From NCBI RefSeq assembly GCF_022346545.1, contig NZ_JAKRNU010000011.1, forward strand, positions 62,001 through 126,000: a stretch of 64,000 bases of DNA, given 5' to 3'. The notes beneath the pieces are model-generated. The model saw nothing but the letters and a program-made list of their open reading frames with translations. It made no database searches and was not told the DNA's origin. This DNA is from Sporosarcina sp. ACRSM (GTDB lineage Bacteria > Bacillota > Bacilli > Bacillales_A > Planococcaceae). Each line of letters begins with the position of its first letter. The first letter of the stretch is position 1. The position numbers were made by a program, and so were the translations under genes. Below are positions 1 through 8,119 of this stretch, piece by piece.

Positions 1-14
1 AGGGAGACGTTCAA

Positions 15-941
15 TTGGGGAAATTTTTTACGAAGTCTACACTATTACTCTTCTGTTTAATTTGCATGTGGGGAGTCAGTTGGCCAATTTATAAGCAGGC
101 CGTCCCGTATACGCCCCCTTTATTATTCGCTGGGCTCCGTGCCTTAATTGGCGGGCTTTTATTGTTTGCTGTCTTGTTCAAAACAAGAAGTGAAATTAGA
201 TGGCGTGAAAACTGGGCAAAGTACTGCATTTCCTCATTTTTTAATGTCATTCTTTTTTTCGGTTTGCAAACATTTGGCCTAATCTATTTGCCAGGCGGAT
301 TGTTTTCAGTCCTTGTCTATTTTCAACCTGTTTTACTTGGCCTCTTTGCCTGGATGTGGCTAGGCGAACGAATGACACCGCTTAAAATTACAGGTCTTGT
401 CATTGGATTTATCGGGATCATCATTGTCAGCATGGATGGATTGACCGTGCATATCTCCGCCATCGGGGTCATTTTAGGATTGCTCACAGCACTTGGTTGG
501 GCAATTGGCGTCATTTATGTAAAGAAAGTGAATCAGGAAGTGAATGCCTATTGGATGGTCGGCATGCAATTTACAATTGGCGGGGCTTTTCTCGTAGGTA
601 CCGGAAGCATCTTTGAAAGTTGGGCTGCCATCGAGTGGAACGGGATCTTTATTTTCGGTGTCTTATTCGGAGCGACAGTCGGCATTCCGGTCGCTTATAG
701 CATCTATTATTCTCTTGTCAACGCTGGTGAGGCGAGCAAAGTCGGCTCTTTCACTTTCCTCGTCCCCATCATTTCAGTGCTGATCGGCACTATTTTTTTA
801 GACGAACCGATGACCTATATGCTTTTCGTTGGGCTTTTGTTAGTCGGCATCAGTATCTATTTTGTTAACTATAGAGGTAAAAGACTCCACAACTTCTTAT
901 CCTATAGTCATAAAGTGAAGGAAAATAAGGAGATAGTATGA
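15..941 (+). CDS. DMT-superfamily (EamA) drug/metabolite transporter
   Basis: A 308-residue, very hydrophobic protein with about ten predicted membrane segments arranged as two EamA repeats (roughly residues 8-140 and 150-287), the usual length and plan of the 10-TMS drug/metabolite exporter family. The start is a TTG at 15 with AGGGAG at 1-6 placed eight bases upstream. The stop overlaps the next gene's start in an ATGA arrangement, so it is translationally coupled to the IclR regulator. The family exports metabolites or amino-acid derivatives in the cytoplasmic membrane; the substrate cannot be read from sequence. The upstream promoter lies outside the window. Linkage to the oxoproline locus makes an amino-acid-related substrate possible, but that is inference. 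Confidence 0.85.
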   Translation: MGKFFTKSTLLLFCLICMWGVSWPIYKQAVPYTPPLLFAGLRALIGGLLLFAVLFKTRSEIRWRENWAKYCISSFFNVILFFGLQTFGLIYLPGGLFSVLVYFQPVLLGLFAWMWLGERMTPLKITGLVIGFIGIIIVSMDGLTVHISAIGVILGLLTALGWAIGVIYVKKVNQEVNAYWMVGMQFTIGGAFLVGTGSIFESWAAIEWNGIFIFGVLFGATVGIPVAYSIYYSLVNAGEASKVGSFTFLVPIISVLIGTIFLDEPMTYMLFVGLLLVGISIYFVNYRGKRLHNFLSYSHKVKENKEIV

Positions 942-1687
942 CTACTAAAAACAAAACAGTTGTCCGTTCTTTAGATATTTTAAATTTATTTATCGACCAT
1001 GAAGAGCTAACTTTCCAAGAAATCATTGATTTGTCGGGCATCCCCAAAACTTCGGTTTATCGAATGCTGATGACTATCGAGGAGATGGGCTTTGTTGAAA
1101 AAGGGGAAGATTCCAAGTATCGGCTAGGTCTGCTTTTTCTGAAGTTCGGCGATCTCGTATCCAGAAGGCTGGACATCCGGCAAGTGGCTTACCCCATTAT
1201 GAAAGACTTGCATAACGACGTAAAAGAAGCGGTCAACCTGATTATCCAACAGGGAGACGAAGCCATCTATATCGAAAAAATTGATACGTACCAAAAAGTT
1301 CGATTGTATACAGCAATCGGCAGAAGAAGTCCCTTATATGCAGGGGCTTGTTCCCGTATCATTTTGTCCCATTTACCAGATGACGAGATTGGCAAATATA
1401 TTGCTTCTACTGAGTTCAAACCTTTTGCGAGTGGGACGATTATAGAGAAAGATCACTTAATGGAAACGATTCATCAAGCTAGAGAAAATGGCTACACGGT
1501 GAGCCATTCCGAATTGGAGAACCATACTTCCTCCATTGCTGCACCTATTTTTGACCACCAAGGCTACGTCATTGCCGGAATCAGTATTGCTGGAATCGAA
1601 GCCAATTATCAAAACGATCGCATTGCCTATCTTGCAGATAAGGTCATGACAGCCGCCCGCGAAATTTCAAAACGATTAGGCTATTAA
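938..1687 (+). CDS. IclR-family transcriptional regulator (KipR-like)
   Basis: 249 residues. An N-terminal winged helix-turn-helix (about residues 5-60, recognition helix around GIPKTSVYRMLMTIEEMG) is followed by an IclR effector-binding domain (about 75-245), the standard family layout. In Bacillus subtilis an IclR regulator (kipR) sits beside ycsFGI-kipI-kipA, and the same association is seen here, so this is the natural candidate to control the adjacent oxoproline genes. Two TTCCG/CGGAA-type palindromes between pxpB and pxpA are plausible binding sites, since IclR-family operators are often short A/T-centred palindromes. The start overlaps the transporter stop (ATGA) and a bidirectional terminator follows the stop. 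The effector is unknown; an oxoproline- or glutamate-related ligand is inferred from context only. Confidence 0.88.
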   Translation: MTTKNKTVVRSLDILNLFIDHEELTFQEIIDLSGIPKTSVYRMLMTIEEMGFVEKGEDSKYRLGLLFLKFGDLVSRRLDIRQVAYPIMKDLHNDVKEAVNLIIQQGDEAIYIEKIDTYQKVRLYTAIGRRSPLYAGACSRIILSHLPDDEIGKYIASTEFKPFASGTIIEKDHLMETIHQARENGYTVSHSELENHTSSIAAPIFDHQGYVIAGISIAGIEANYQNDRIAYLADKVMTAAREISKRLGY

Positions 1688-1691
1688 CATC

Positions 1692-1743
1692 AAAAAAACA
1701 TCCTCTATGCGCTTTTAAATCAGCGGCTTGAGGATGTTTTTTT
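1692..1743. terminator. Bidirectional intrinsic terminator
   Basis: AAAAAACATCCTC at the left pairs with GAGGATGTTTTTTT at the right around a loop of about 25 bases, giving a T tract on either strand. It lies between the convergent iclR and pxpC genes and should end both transcripts. Confidence 0.85.
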
Positions 1744-1760
1744 CATTCTAATAGGATCCA

Positions 1761-2756
1761 TTAGTTCGCCATTCCTTTTAAATGGACTCCCGTCTTTATT
1801 TTTTGAATGACCCTTTCTTTGTTCATATACTCGTTTTCGGCTTGTTCGAGTGAGACTTCTTGAAAACGGATCTTTGCGCCAGGTCGCAATTGTGCTAAGC
1901 TTGCCAAATCAGCGGTGATCACTTGTCCGATTTTTGGATAGCCGCCTGTTGTTTGACGATCTGCCATTAAAATAATCGGTTGGCCATTCGGCGGTATTTG
2001 AATGGTGCCATACGTCACTCCTTCAGAAAGCAGCTCAAATGTCTCACTCAAAGACAAAACCGGACCTTCCAACCGGGAACCCATCCGATCCGAACTTGAC
2101 GTCAATGTGTACGTCCCGTCAAAAAGCGCTTGTTGACTGGCTCGATCGAAACGGTCAAATTCGGTTCCTTTCAGCACATGGACGGTTTGTGTTTGTTCGA
2201 GATTAACAAGCGCATTGTAATTGACAGTCCATGTCAAATGTTCCCCCAAGTCTTCCAATTCACGGACCAATAAACGACTCTGTTCACCCATCTCCCTACA
2301 GCTGAAGACATCCTCTTTTTGCAGCGCCCTCCCTTTGTACCCGCCAATACCCGCGCGCATATATGTACTTTTGCTCCCCATCACTTCCGGTACATCGATA
2401 CCTCCTGCAAAAGCAATATACGCCCTGCACCCCTGCACAGCATACTTGAACTGTAAAACAGACCCTCTTTTCACAACAATCGGACGCCAGAGAGGTGCAT
2501 GTTCTCCATTAATGGTCGCCTGTAAATTCCCGCCCGTAATGGCGATCAACTGATCCGACTGAAACTGCAAGGATGGTCCCATCAACGTGATTTCAAGCGC
2601 CCCTTCTCCTTGATCATTACCGACAAGCAGATTGGCGATCCGGAGAGAATACGGATCCATCGCACCACTGACAATGACTCCATATTGTTGCGAGCCAAAT
2701 CTCCCTAAATCCTGAATGGACGTCAACAGACCGGGCTGAAGTATTTTTACAGTCAT
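1761..2756 (-). CDS. pxpC: 5-oxoprolinase subunit C (biotin-dependent carboxyltransferase-like, KipA family)
   Basis: 331 residues matching the KipA/AHS2 family, with the N-terminal signature SGAMDPYSLRIANLLVGN and a conserved ADRQTTGGYPKIG segment near residue 265. PxpC works with PxpB and PxpA to hydrolyse 5-oxoproline to glutamate using ATP in the cytoplasm. In B. subtilis the homologue KipA was first described as an antagonist of the KinA inhibitor KipI. The ATG overlaps the pxpB stop by ATGA, so the two subunits are translationally coupled. The gene is leftward and ends at the bidirectional terminator at 1692-1743. Length is normal for the family and no defect is visible. Confidence 0.92.
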   Translation of the reverse strand: MTVKILQPGLLTSIQDLGRFGSQQYGVIVSGAMDPYSLRIANLLVGNDQGEGALEITLMGPSLQFQSDQLIAITGGNLQATINGEHAPLWRPIVVKRGSVLQFKYAVQGCRAYIAFAGGIDVPEVMGSKSTYMRAGIGGYKGRALQKEDVFSCREMGEQSRLLVRELEDLGEHLTWTVNYNALVNLEQTQTVHVLKGTEFDRFDRASQQALFDGTYTLTSSSDRMGSRLEGPVLSLSETFELLSEGVTYGTIQIPPNGQPIILMADRQTTGGYPKIGQVITADLASLAQLRPGAKIRFQEVSLEQAENEYMNKERVIQKIKTGVHLKGMAN

Positions 2757-3472
2757 TCCATCGCCTCCTCCATGTTTCGATATTCTTCTAACGTGATCGG
2801 CACAAACTTGATTTTATCTCCCGATTGCAACAATGACGGCGGTGATAGGTCAGGAAGAAACAGTTTCTTTGGTGTACGCCCGATAATTTGCCACCCTCCA
2901 GGCGTTTCCATTGGGTAGACACCTGTTTGTTTTCCAGCGATTCCAACTGACCCAGAAGGGATTGATAGCCTTGGGGTTTCCCTTCTTGGCGTTGCAATGG
3001 CTTCATTCATCCCGCCCATGAACGGAAAACCAGGTGCAAAACCGATCATATACACTAAATACTCATTTTCAGAATGGATACGGATCACATCTTCAATGGA
3101 CAAACCATTAGCCTCTGCCACATAGGCCAAATCCGGACCGAACTCATCTCCATAATAGACAGGAATCGTAATTGTCCTTTCTTCAAAAGACTGTTCTCCT
3201 CCCATTTGTTGGATTAAACTTTCCGTGTAAGCGCTCACTTTTTGATATGAAGTAAGCCCTTCTTCTCCAAATCGGGCAAGACGGACGGTATATGGGTTGT
3301 AATGGATGGTAACATTATTGTAAGCAGGTACCGTTTCGATAAAACCTTCAAATGGTTGCGCTTGCAATAATGCCGATAAATTCCTTACCTTTGCATGTAT
3401 CGAAGGATCCATCCCCTCCCCGAGCTGGACCATCAGTGCGGAATCCCCTAGCGGTTTCATCGTCACTTGCAT
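2753..3472 (-). CDS. pxpB: 5-oxoprolinase subunit B (KipI family)
   Basis: 239 residues from the chosen ATG at 3472, which has AAGGAG eight bases upstream; a GTG at 3481 and an ATG at 3478 in the same frame are too close to that ribosome site. The KipI/AHS1 domain fills the protein, with the diagnostic GFAPGFPFMGG motif near residue 150 followed by the PR.ETPR..IPSGSVGIAG region. Known role: a subunit of the PxpABC 5-oxoprolinase; in B. subtilis the homologue also inhibits the sporulation kinase KinA, so a double role is possible here. It is the first gene of the leftward pxpBC unit, downstream of a recognisable promoter (3534-3561) with an operator-like palindrome in the leader. Confidence 0.92.
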   Translation of the reverse strand: MQVTMKPLGDSALMVQLGEGMDPSIHAKVRNLSALLQAQPFEGFIETVPAYNNVTIHYNPYTVRLARFGEEGLTSYQKVSAYTESLIQQMGGEQSFEERTITIPVYYGDEFGPDLAYVAEANGLSIEDVIRIHSENEYLVYMIGFAPGFPFMGGMNEAIATPRRETPRLSIPSGSVGIAGKQTGVYPMETPGGWQIIGRTPKKLFLPDLSPPSLLQSGDKIKFVPITLEEYRNMEEAME

Positions 3473-3488
3473 CTTCATCACTCCTTAG

Positions 3489-3503
3489 TTCCGAAATTTG
3501 GAA
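3489..3503. promoter_or_regulatory. Operator-like palindrome in the pxpB leader
   Basis: TTCCGAAATTTGGAA is an imperfect 15-bp palindrome (TTCC...GGAA) directly upstream of the pxpB ribosome site and downstream of its predicted -10. It resembles the site at 3663-3677 on the pxpA side. IclR-family control is inferred. Confidence 0.55.
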
Positions 3504-3533
3504 ATCAAATTCTACTAAATGGATTATATACTC

Positions 3534-3561
3534 ATTATAAAGAGTGAAAAGCAAAAAACAA
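3534..3561 (-). promoter_or_regulatory. Predicted sigma-A promoter of pxpBC
   Basis: On the minus strand TTGTTT (3556-3561) is separated by 16 bases from TATAAT (3534-3539). Transcription would start near 3527 and run through the palindrome at 3489-3503 into pxpB. Confidence 0.55.
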
Positions 3562-3611
3562 GGTTGAATTCTTTCAAATAACAATATTTTAATTCATTAA
3601 AATTATAAGGT

Positions 3612-3639
3612 TTTCAAATAAATTAATCTATGCTAGAAT
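3612..3639 (+). promoter_or_regulatory. Predicted sigma-A promoter of pxpA operon
   Basis: TTTCAA (3612-3617), 16 bases, then TAGAAT (3634-3639) preceded by TGC (a near extended -10). Start of transcription would fall near 3646, upstream of the palindrome at 3663 and the cre site at 3687. Confidence 0.42.
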
Positions 3640-3662
3640 GAATTAACGTTTTAAAACTAAAG

Positions 3663-3677
3663 TTCCGTATTTCGGAA
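3663..3677. promoter_or_regulatory. IclR-type operator candidate upstream of pxpA
   Basis: TTCCGTATTTCGGAA: five-base arms TTCCG/CGGAA are perfect around a five-base centre. It sits just downstream of the predicted pxpA start of transcription and pairs with the related site on the pxpB side. Confidence 0.6.
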
Positions 3678-3686
3678 CCTCATGAT

Positions 3687-3700
3687 TGTAAACGCTTACG
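3687..3700. promoter_or_regulatory. CcpA cre-like site upstream of pxpA
   Basis: TGTAAACGCTTACG matches the cre consensus TGWAANCGNTNWCA at every position except the last. Its position in the leader, downstream of the promoter, fits catabolite repression by roadblock. Confidence 0.55.
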
Positions 3701-3732
3701 CATTTTTTCAATGATAAATGGAGGGATGAGAA

Positions 3733-4494
3733 ATGTATCAAGTAGATTTGAATTGTGATTTAGGTGAAAGTTTTGGTCGTTATCAACTTGGGGAACAACA
3801 AGAAATATTAAAATACGTCACTTCAGCAAACGTTGCTTGTGGATTTCATGCAGGTGATCCGACAGTCATGCGGGAAACTGTTAAGCTCGCCATCAATCAG
3901 GGTGTGAAAATTGGCGCTCATCCCGGTTTACCCGATCTGAATGGATTCGGTCGACGCAATATGAGCATCACACCACAAGAAGGATATGATATGGTCGTCT
4001 ACCAAATCGGAGCCCTTCAAGCATTTTTAACCATCCATAACGAAACCATGCAACATGTCAAACCTCACGGGGCATTGTACCAGATGGCCTCTAAAGATCG
4101 GGAACTAGCGGAAGCGATCGCCCAGGCGGTTTATGATGTCTCCCCTTCACTTGTCTTATTCGGGCTTTCCGGCAGTGAATTGACGAGAGCCGGGGAAAGA
4201 ATAGGTTTACGTACAGCGCATGAAGTATTTGCCGATCGCACATATCAAGCGGATGGCTCATTGACTTCGCGTGCCCAAGCGGATGCATTGATTACCGATC
4301 AGGAACACTCCGTTTCACAAGTGATCAAAATGGTGACGGAAGGAAAAGTGACTTCCCAGCAACAAACAGAAGTTTCCTTGCAAGCGGATACAATTTGCAT
4401 TCACGGGGACGGCGTTCATGCGGTTGAGTTTGCCAAATATATTAATGAAACATTAACGAGTAAAAATATTTCTGTAACAGCCATTTACAGCTAA
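3733..4494 (+). CDS. pxpA: 5-oxoprolinase subunit A (LamB/YcsF family)
   Basis: 253 residues, full length for the LamB/YcsF family, with the N-terminal [11 protein letters not shown] signature and the [13 protein letters not shown] motif near residue 35, both part of the polysaccharide-deacetylase-like barrel that binds 5-oxoproline. PxpA cooperates with PxpBC in ATP-dependent ring opening of 5-oxoproline to glutamate. The ATG follows GGAGGGATGAGAA. It starts the rightward pxpA-carrier-ycsI operon, divergent from pxpBC, so expression of the three subunits must be coordinated through the shared intergenic region (IclR-like palindromes, cre site). Confidence 0.93.
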   Translation: MYQVDLNCDLGESFGRYQLGEQQEILKYVTSANVACGFHAGDPTVMRETVKLAINQGVKIGAHPGLPDLNGFGRRNMSITPQEGYDMVVYQIGALQAFLTIHNETMQHVKPHGALYQMASKDRELAEAIAQAVYDVSPSLVLFGLSGSELTRAGERIGLRTAHEVFADRTYQADGSLTSRAQADALITDQEHSVSQVIKMVTEGKVTSQQQTEVSLQADTICIHGDGVHAVEFAKYINETLTSKNISVTAIYS

Positions 4495-4509
4495 GAAGGG
4501 GTTTTCACA

Positions 4510-5730
4510 ATGGGAGAAAATAAATTAGGGGTGTCCGAGGTCAAACAGAAGACGACAAGAAGTGTCTTGCTAGGTGCAGCCTTCCTTATGGCGACTTCTT
4601 CAATCGGGCCAGGCTTTCTAACACAAACAACAGTATTCACGCAACAATTGGCGGCAAGTTTTGGTTTCGTCATTTTAATCTCACTCATCTTGGATATTTT
4701 CGCGCAAGTGAATGTGTGGCGGATCATTGCCGTTTCCGGGTTGCGCGGGCAAGAAATCGCCAACAAAGTTATCCCCGGGCTTGGTGTCGTACTCGCCATT
4801 CTGATCGTCATGGGCGGCCTGGCGTTTAACATCGGGAATGTCGCAGGGGCGGGGCTCGGCTTAAATGCGATGCTCGGATTGGATCCGATCAAGGGAGCCA
4901 TCATTAGTGCATTATTTGCCATTTTTATTTTCGTTGTAAAAGAAGCGGGGAAAGCGATGGACCGGGTTGCGCAAATTGCCGGTTTCGTCATGATGCTGTT
5001 AATGATGTATGTCGCCATCAGTACGTCTCCACCTGTTGGTGAAGCAATTGTCAATACCTTTAAACCGGAACAGATCAGTATTTTTGCCATTGTGACACTC
5101 GTCGGCGGAACCGTTGGCGGCTATATCACTTTTGCCGGTGGTCACAGATTGTTGGATGCAGGCGTAAAAGGCGTCGAATCCTTACCGGAAGTCACCAAGA
5201 GTTCGGTAACAGGCATTTTAGTGACAGGCATTATGCGAGTCGCTTTATTTTTAGCAGTACTCGGAGTTGTGTCACAAGGTCTGGCCATCGATCCCGATAA
5301 TCCGCCTGCATCCGTCTTTCAGCTTGCTGCTGGCGATATCGGCTATCGAATGTTTGGCGTCATCATGTGGGCCGCGGCCATTACTTCCGTTGTAGGAGCT
5401 GCCTATACATCCGTTTCGTTTATCCGTTCGTTCAGTCCAGTCATCGAAAAATATCATAATTGGATCATCATCCTATTTATCGTTATCTCAACGTTGACAT
5501 TTGCATTTGTCGGACGCCCTGTGACGGTACTTCTTCTAGTCGGTGCTTTGAATGCGCTAATTTTGCCGCTTGCGTTAGGTACATTGCTCATCGCAGCGTA
5601 TAAGAAAAATATTGTCGGGGATTACAAGCATCCAATTTGGTTAACAATCGGAGGCGGAATTGTCACTGTTGTCATGGGCGTTTTGGGAATTATGACGCTG
5701 ATTGAGCAAATTCCATTGCTATTTAAATAA
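4510..5730 (+). CDS. NRAMP-fold carrier (YcsG-like), probably not a metal transporter
   Basis: 406 residues with about eleven hydrophobic segments, clearly of the NRAMP/YcsG family. In classical Mn/Fe NRAMP proteins, helix 1 carries DPGN and helix 6 carries MPH, whose side chains bind the metal. Here the helix-1 position reads SIGPGFLTQ (D to G, N to F) and no MPH motif is seen in the helix-6 region (VGGTVGGYITFAGGH, near residues 197-211). The metal-binding residues are therefore absent. Lying between pxpA and ycsI, it is more likely an importer for 5-oxoproline or a related organic substrate (inference). The start ATG follows AAGGGG; only 15 bases separate it from pxpA, so the two are co-transcribed. 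Confidence 0.85.
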   Translation: MGENKLGVSEVKQKTTRSVLLGAAFLMATSSIGPGFLTQTTVFTQQLAASFGFVILISLILDIFAQVNVWRIIAVSGLRGQEIANKVIPGLGVVLAILIVMGGLAFNIGNVAGAGLGLNAMLGLDPIKGAIISALFAIFIFVVKEAGKAMDRVAQIAGFVMMLLMMYVAISTSPPVGEAIVNTFKPEQISIFAIVTLVGGTVGGYITFAGGHRLLDAGVKGVESLPEVTKSSVTGILVTGIMRVALFLAVLGVVSQGLAIDPDNPPASVFQLAAGDIGYRMFGVIMWAAAITSVVGAAYTSVSFIRSFSPVIEKYHNWIIILFIVISTLTFAFVGRPVTVLLLVGALNALILPLALGTLLIAAYKKNIVGDYKHPIWLTIGGGIVTVVMGVLGIMTLIEQIPLLFK

Positions 5731-5762
5731 CCTAAACGAAATTGCTAAGGAGCTGTCCGAAG

Positions 5763-6554
5763 ATGAAAGATTATGCAATGATCTCCCCTGTTGAAATTAG
5801 GGAATTGATTCGAAAACAAGAAATCACCGGGCCGACTGCCGGGATGTCCAAAGGTTTTGCGCAGGCCAATTTAGTCATTTTGAAAAAAGAGCATGCTTTT
5901 GATTTTCTCTTATTTTGCCAACGGAACCCAAAGCCTTGCCCATTGCTCGATGTCACGGAGCCCGGCTCTTTCCATCCAAGCAAAATTGCTCAGGACGCTG
6001 ATATCCGAAAAGATATCCCGAAATATCGTATTTACAAAGATGGTGTCTATACAGAGGAAGTGACGGATATTACGGAGTACTGGGAGGACGATATGGTCGG
6101 TTTCTTACTCGGCTGTAGCTTCACCTTTGAAACACCGATGCTGGAAAACGGCATTCCGATCCGGCATATCGAGGAAAACTGCAATGTTCCGATGTATAAA
6201 ACGAATATCCAATGTGAAAAAGCGGGGATGTTCGAAGGGCCGACCGTTGTCAGCATGCGGCCAATGTCGCCTGAAGATGCGATTCGGGCCATCCAAATTA
6301 CAACTAATTTGCCAGGCGTCCACGGAGCCCCGATCCATATCGGCGATCCGAGTCAGATTGGCATTCAAGACATTTCCAAACCCAATTTTGGCGATGCCGT
6401 AACGATAAAAGAAGGCGAAGTTCCTGTATTTTGGGCGTGTGGCGTAACGCCTCAAGCGGTCGCCATGGAAAGTAAACCTTCCATTATGATTACCCATGCA
6501 CCAGGCCATATGTTCATCAGCGACCTAAAGGACCGGGAATTGAGTATGCTCTAA
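5763..6554 (+). CDS. ycsI: DUF1445 putative hydro-lyase (YcsI; D-glutamate-cyclase-like)
   Basis: 263 residues from the ATG at 5763, which has AAGGAG at 5747-5752 with ten-base spacing; a TTG at 5742 lies upstream of that ribosome site and is rejected. The protein is the DUF1445 family throughout (YcsI is about 257 residues in B. subtilis). The mammalian DUF1445 protein DGLUCY is a D-glutamate cyclase making 5-oxo-D-proline, so a role in D-glutamate/5-oxoproline interconversion beside 5-oxoprolinase fits well, though bacterial members are annotated only as putative hydro-lyases. It is the last gene of the pxpA operon and is followed by a strong terminator. Confidence 0.85.
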   Translation: MKDYAMISPVEIRELIRKQEITGPTAGMSKGFAQANLVILKKEHAFDFLLFCQRNPKPCPLLDVTEPGSFHPSKIAQDADIRKDIPKYRIYKDGVYTEEVTDITEYWEDDMVGFLLGCSFTFETPMLENGIPIRHIEENCNVPMYKTNIQCEKAGMFEGPTVVSMRPMSPEDAIRAIQITTNLPGVHGAPIHIGDPSQIGIQDISKPNFGDAVTIKEGEVPVFWACGVTPQAVAMESKPSIMITHAPGHMFISDLKDRELSML

Positions 6555-6562
6555 TATCAATG

Positions 6563-6614
6563 AAGATGCCGGGATCACAAGCGAGCCTAAATCGCTTGGA
6601 ATCCCGGCATCTTT
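6563..6614. terminator. Intrinsic terminator between ycsI and the amino-acid ABC genes
   Basis: AAGATGCCGGGAT (6563-6575) pairs with ATCCCGGCATCTT (6601-6613), and the interior AAGCGA/TCGCTT extends the hairpin. A long GC-rich stem with short T runs, placed between convergent operons. Confidence 0.8.
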
Positions 6615-6667
6615 GGCTACAAACGATAAAATGCCCCACTCCAAAGAAATTTGGAACGGGGCATCGC

Positions 6668-7390
6668 TTATAATACTTTTGATAAAAAGTTTTGAGTGCG
6701 TTGTTCTTTCGGATTGCCGAAAATTTCAGCCGGTGTCCCTTCTTCCACAAGATAACCACCATCAAGAAAGAGGACACGATTTCCTACTTCACGTGCGAAG
6801 CCCATTTCATGTGTGACGACGACCATCGTCATCCCTTCTTCTGCAAGTTCGCGCATGACATTCAACACTTCTCCGACCATCTCGGGGTCTAATGCGGATG
6901 TCGGTTCGTCGAATAACATCACTTTCGGTTTCATCGCTAACGCACGTGCAATGGCAACGCGTTGTTGCTGACCTCCAGATAGTTCGTCCGGGTAATTCTT
7001 TTCCTTCTCTTGCAACCCTACTTTGTTCAACAATTCACGCGCTAACTTTTCACTTTCCTCTTTACTTTTCTTCAATACTTTCATTGGACCAATCGTAATA
7101 TTGTCCAGTATCGTTAAATGTTTAAACAAATTAAATTGTTGGAAACACATCCCGACATGCTGCCTTAACTCATAAATATTCGTTTTAGGCGAAGTCAATT
7201 CCATCCCAGCGATTTCAATTTTTCCACTCGTTGCTTCTTCCAGACCATTTAAACAGCGAAGAAAGGTACTTTTCCCACTACCAGAGGGTCCAATCACAAC
7301 CACGACTTCTTTGTTAGCGATTTGCGTGCTAATCCCTTTCAAAATTTCCAGCTCGCCGAATGACTTGTGTAAGTTTTCAACGTTTATCAA
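6668..7390 (-). CDS. Polar amino-acid ABC transporter, ATP-binding protein
   Basis: 240 residues from the TTG at 7390, which is preceded by AAGGAAG with seven-base spacing; the longer upstream frame is only the shadow of the permease end. Walker [10 protein letters not shown] (near 36), signature LSGGQQQR (near 134) and Walker [13 protein letters not shown] (near 155) followed by the switch histidine in VVTHEMG are all intact, typical of GlnQ/TcyC-type importers. It energises uptake of a polar amino acid (cystine, glutamine, arginine or similar). The start lies inside the last 14 bases of the permease gene, so translation is coupled. It is the last gene of a three-gene leftward operon. Confidence 0.93.
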   Translation of the reverse strand: MINVENLHKSFGELEILKGISTQIANKEVVVVIGPSGSGKSTFLRCLNGLEEATSGKIEIAGMELTSPKTNIYELRQHVGMCFQQFNLFKHLTILDNITIGPMKVLKKSKEESEKLARELLNKVGLQEKEKNYPDELSGGQQQRVAIARALAMKPKVMLFDEPTSALDPEMVGEVLNVMRELAEEGMTMVVVTHEMGFAREVGNRVLFLDGGYLVEEGTPAEIFGNPKEQRTQNFLSKVL

Positions 7391-8051
7391 GTTGCATCTT
7401 CCTTTCGAGATAACCAGCAAATTGGGACACACTAAAGATGATGATAAAATACAAAATACCGACGACGACCCAAATCGCAAATGGCTCAAAAGTGGATGAA
7501 ATAATAATTTGACCTCTGTAAACTAATTCGATAATGCCAATCGGTGCAAGAAGGGATGTATCTTTGATCGTTTGTGCCGACTGATTCACAAGCGGTGGAA
7601 TCATTCTTTTAAAAGCTTGCGGCAAAACAATATAACGCATCATTTTAAATTCCGTCATGCCTATGCTGGCGGCCGCTTCTTTTTGCCCGCGATCAACCCC
7701 AAGTATACCGGCCCGAATAATTTCGGAAATATAGGCCCCTTCATGTAAGGCGAGCGTTAGCGTTGCAGCGATAATTGGATAGGAGCGTTGTCCAAACCAT
7801 TCGTTTACCGGCAACACGCCCGCCAATCCAAAGACGATAAAAAATAATTGCACCAATAATGGCGTCGAACGAAAAACCTCAATGTATACGGTCGAAACAC
7901 CGCGTAACATTTTCGATTTAGATAACTTCATCAAGGCACTAATCAAACCGAAAACAACGGCCAATAGTATCGCCGCAATCGAATAATTGATTGTTAACTT
8001 AAGACCTTCCAGTATTTGCGGAAGATTATCCAGAACAACTTGCAACTCCAC
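7377..8051 (-). CDS. Polar amino-acid ABC transporter, permease
   Basis: 224 residues with four to five membrane segments and the HisM/GlnP-type coupling segment [22 protein letters not shown] near residues 125-146. The start is a GTG at 8051 preceded by AAGGGGGC. A single permease gene implies a homodimer in the membrane, as in GlnP or TcyB-type systems. It sits between the binding protein (68 bases upstream) and the ATPase (14-base overlap). The substrate is not determinable from the permease. Confidence 0.92.
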   Translation of the reverse strand: MELQVVLDNLPQILEGLKLTINYSIAAILLAVVFGLISALMKLSKSKMLRGVSTVYIEVFRSTPLLVQLFFIVFGLAGVLPVNEWFGQRSYPIIAATLTLALHEGAYISEIIRAGILGVDRGQKEAAASIGMTEFKMMRYIVLPQAFKRMIPPLVNQSAQTIKDTSLLAPIGIIELVYRGQIIISSTFEPFAIWVVVGILYFIIIFSVSQFAGYLERKMQLDKR

Positions 8052-8119
8052 CGCCCCCTTCTTCGTATTCTATAAAGATCAGCTTGTTAATAAGAGAATT
8101 CGGCGGTCGACCTTTATCT

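Noticed and set aside
4510-5730. Manganese/iron transporter annotation for the NRAMP-like protein
   Set aside because: Helix-1 DPGN is replaced by GPGF and no helix-6 MPH motif is visible.
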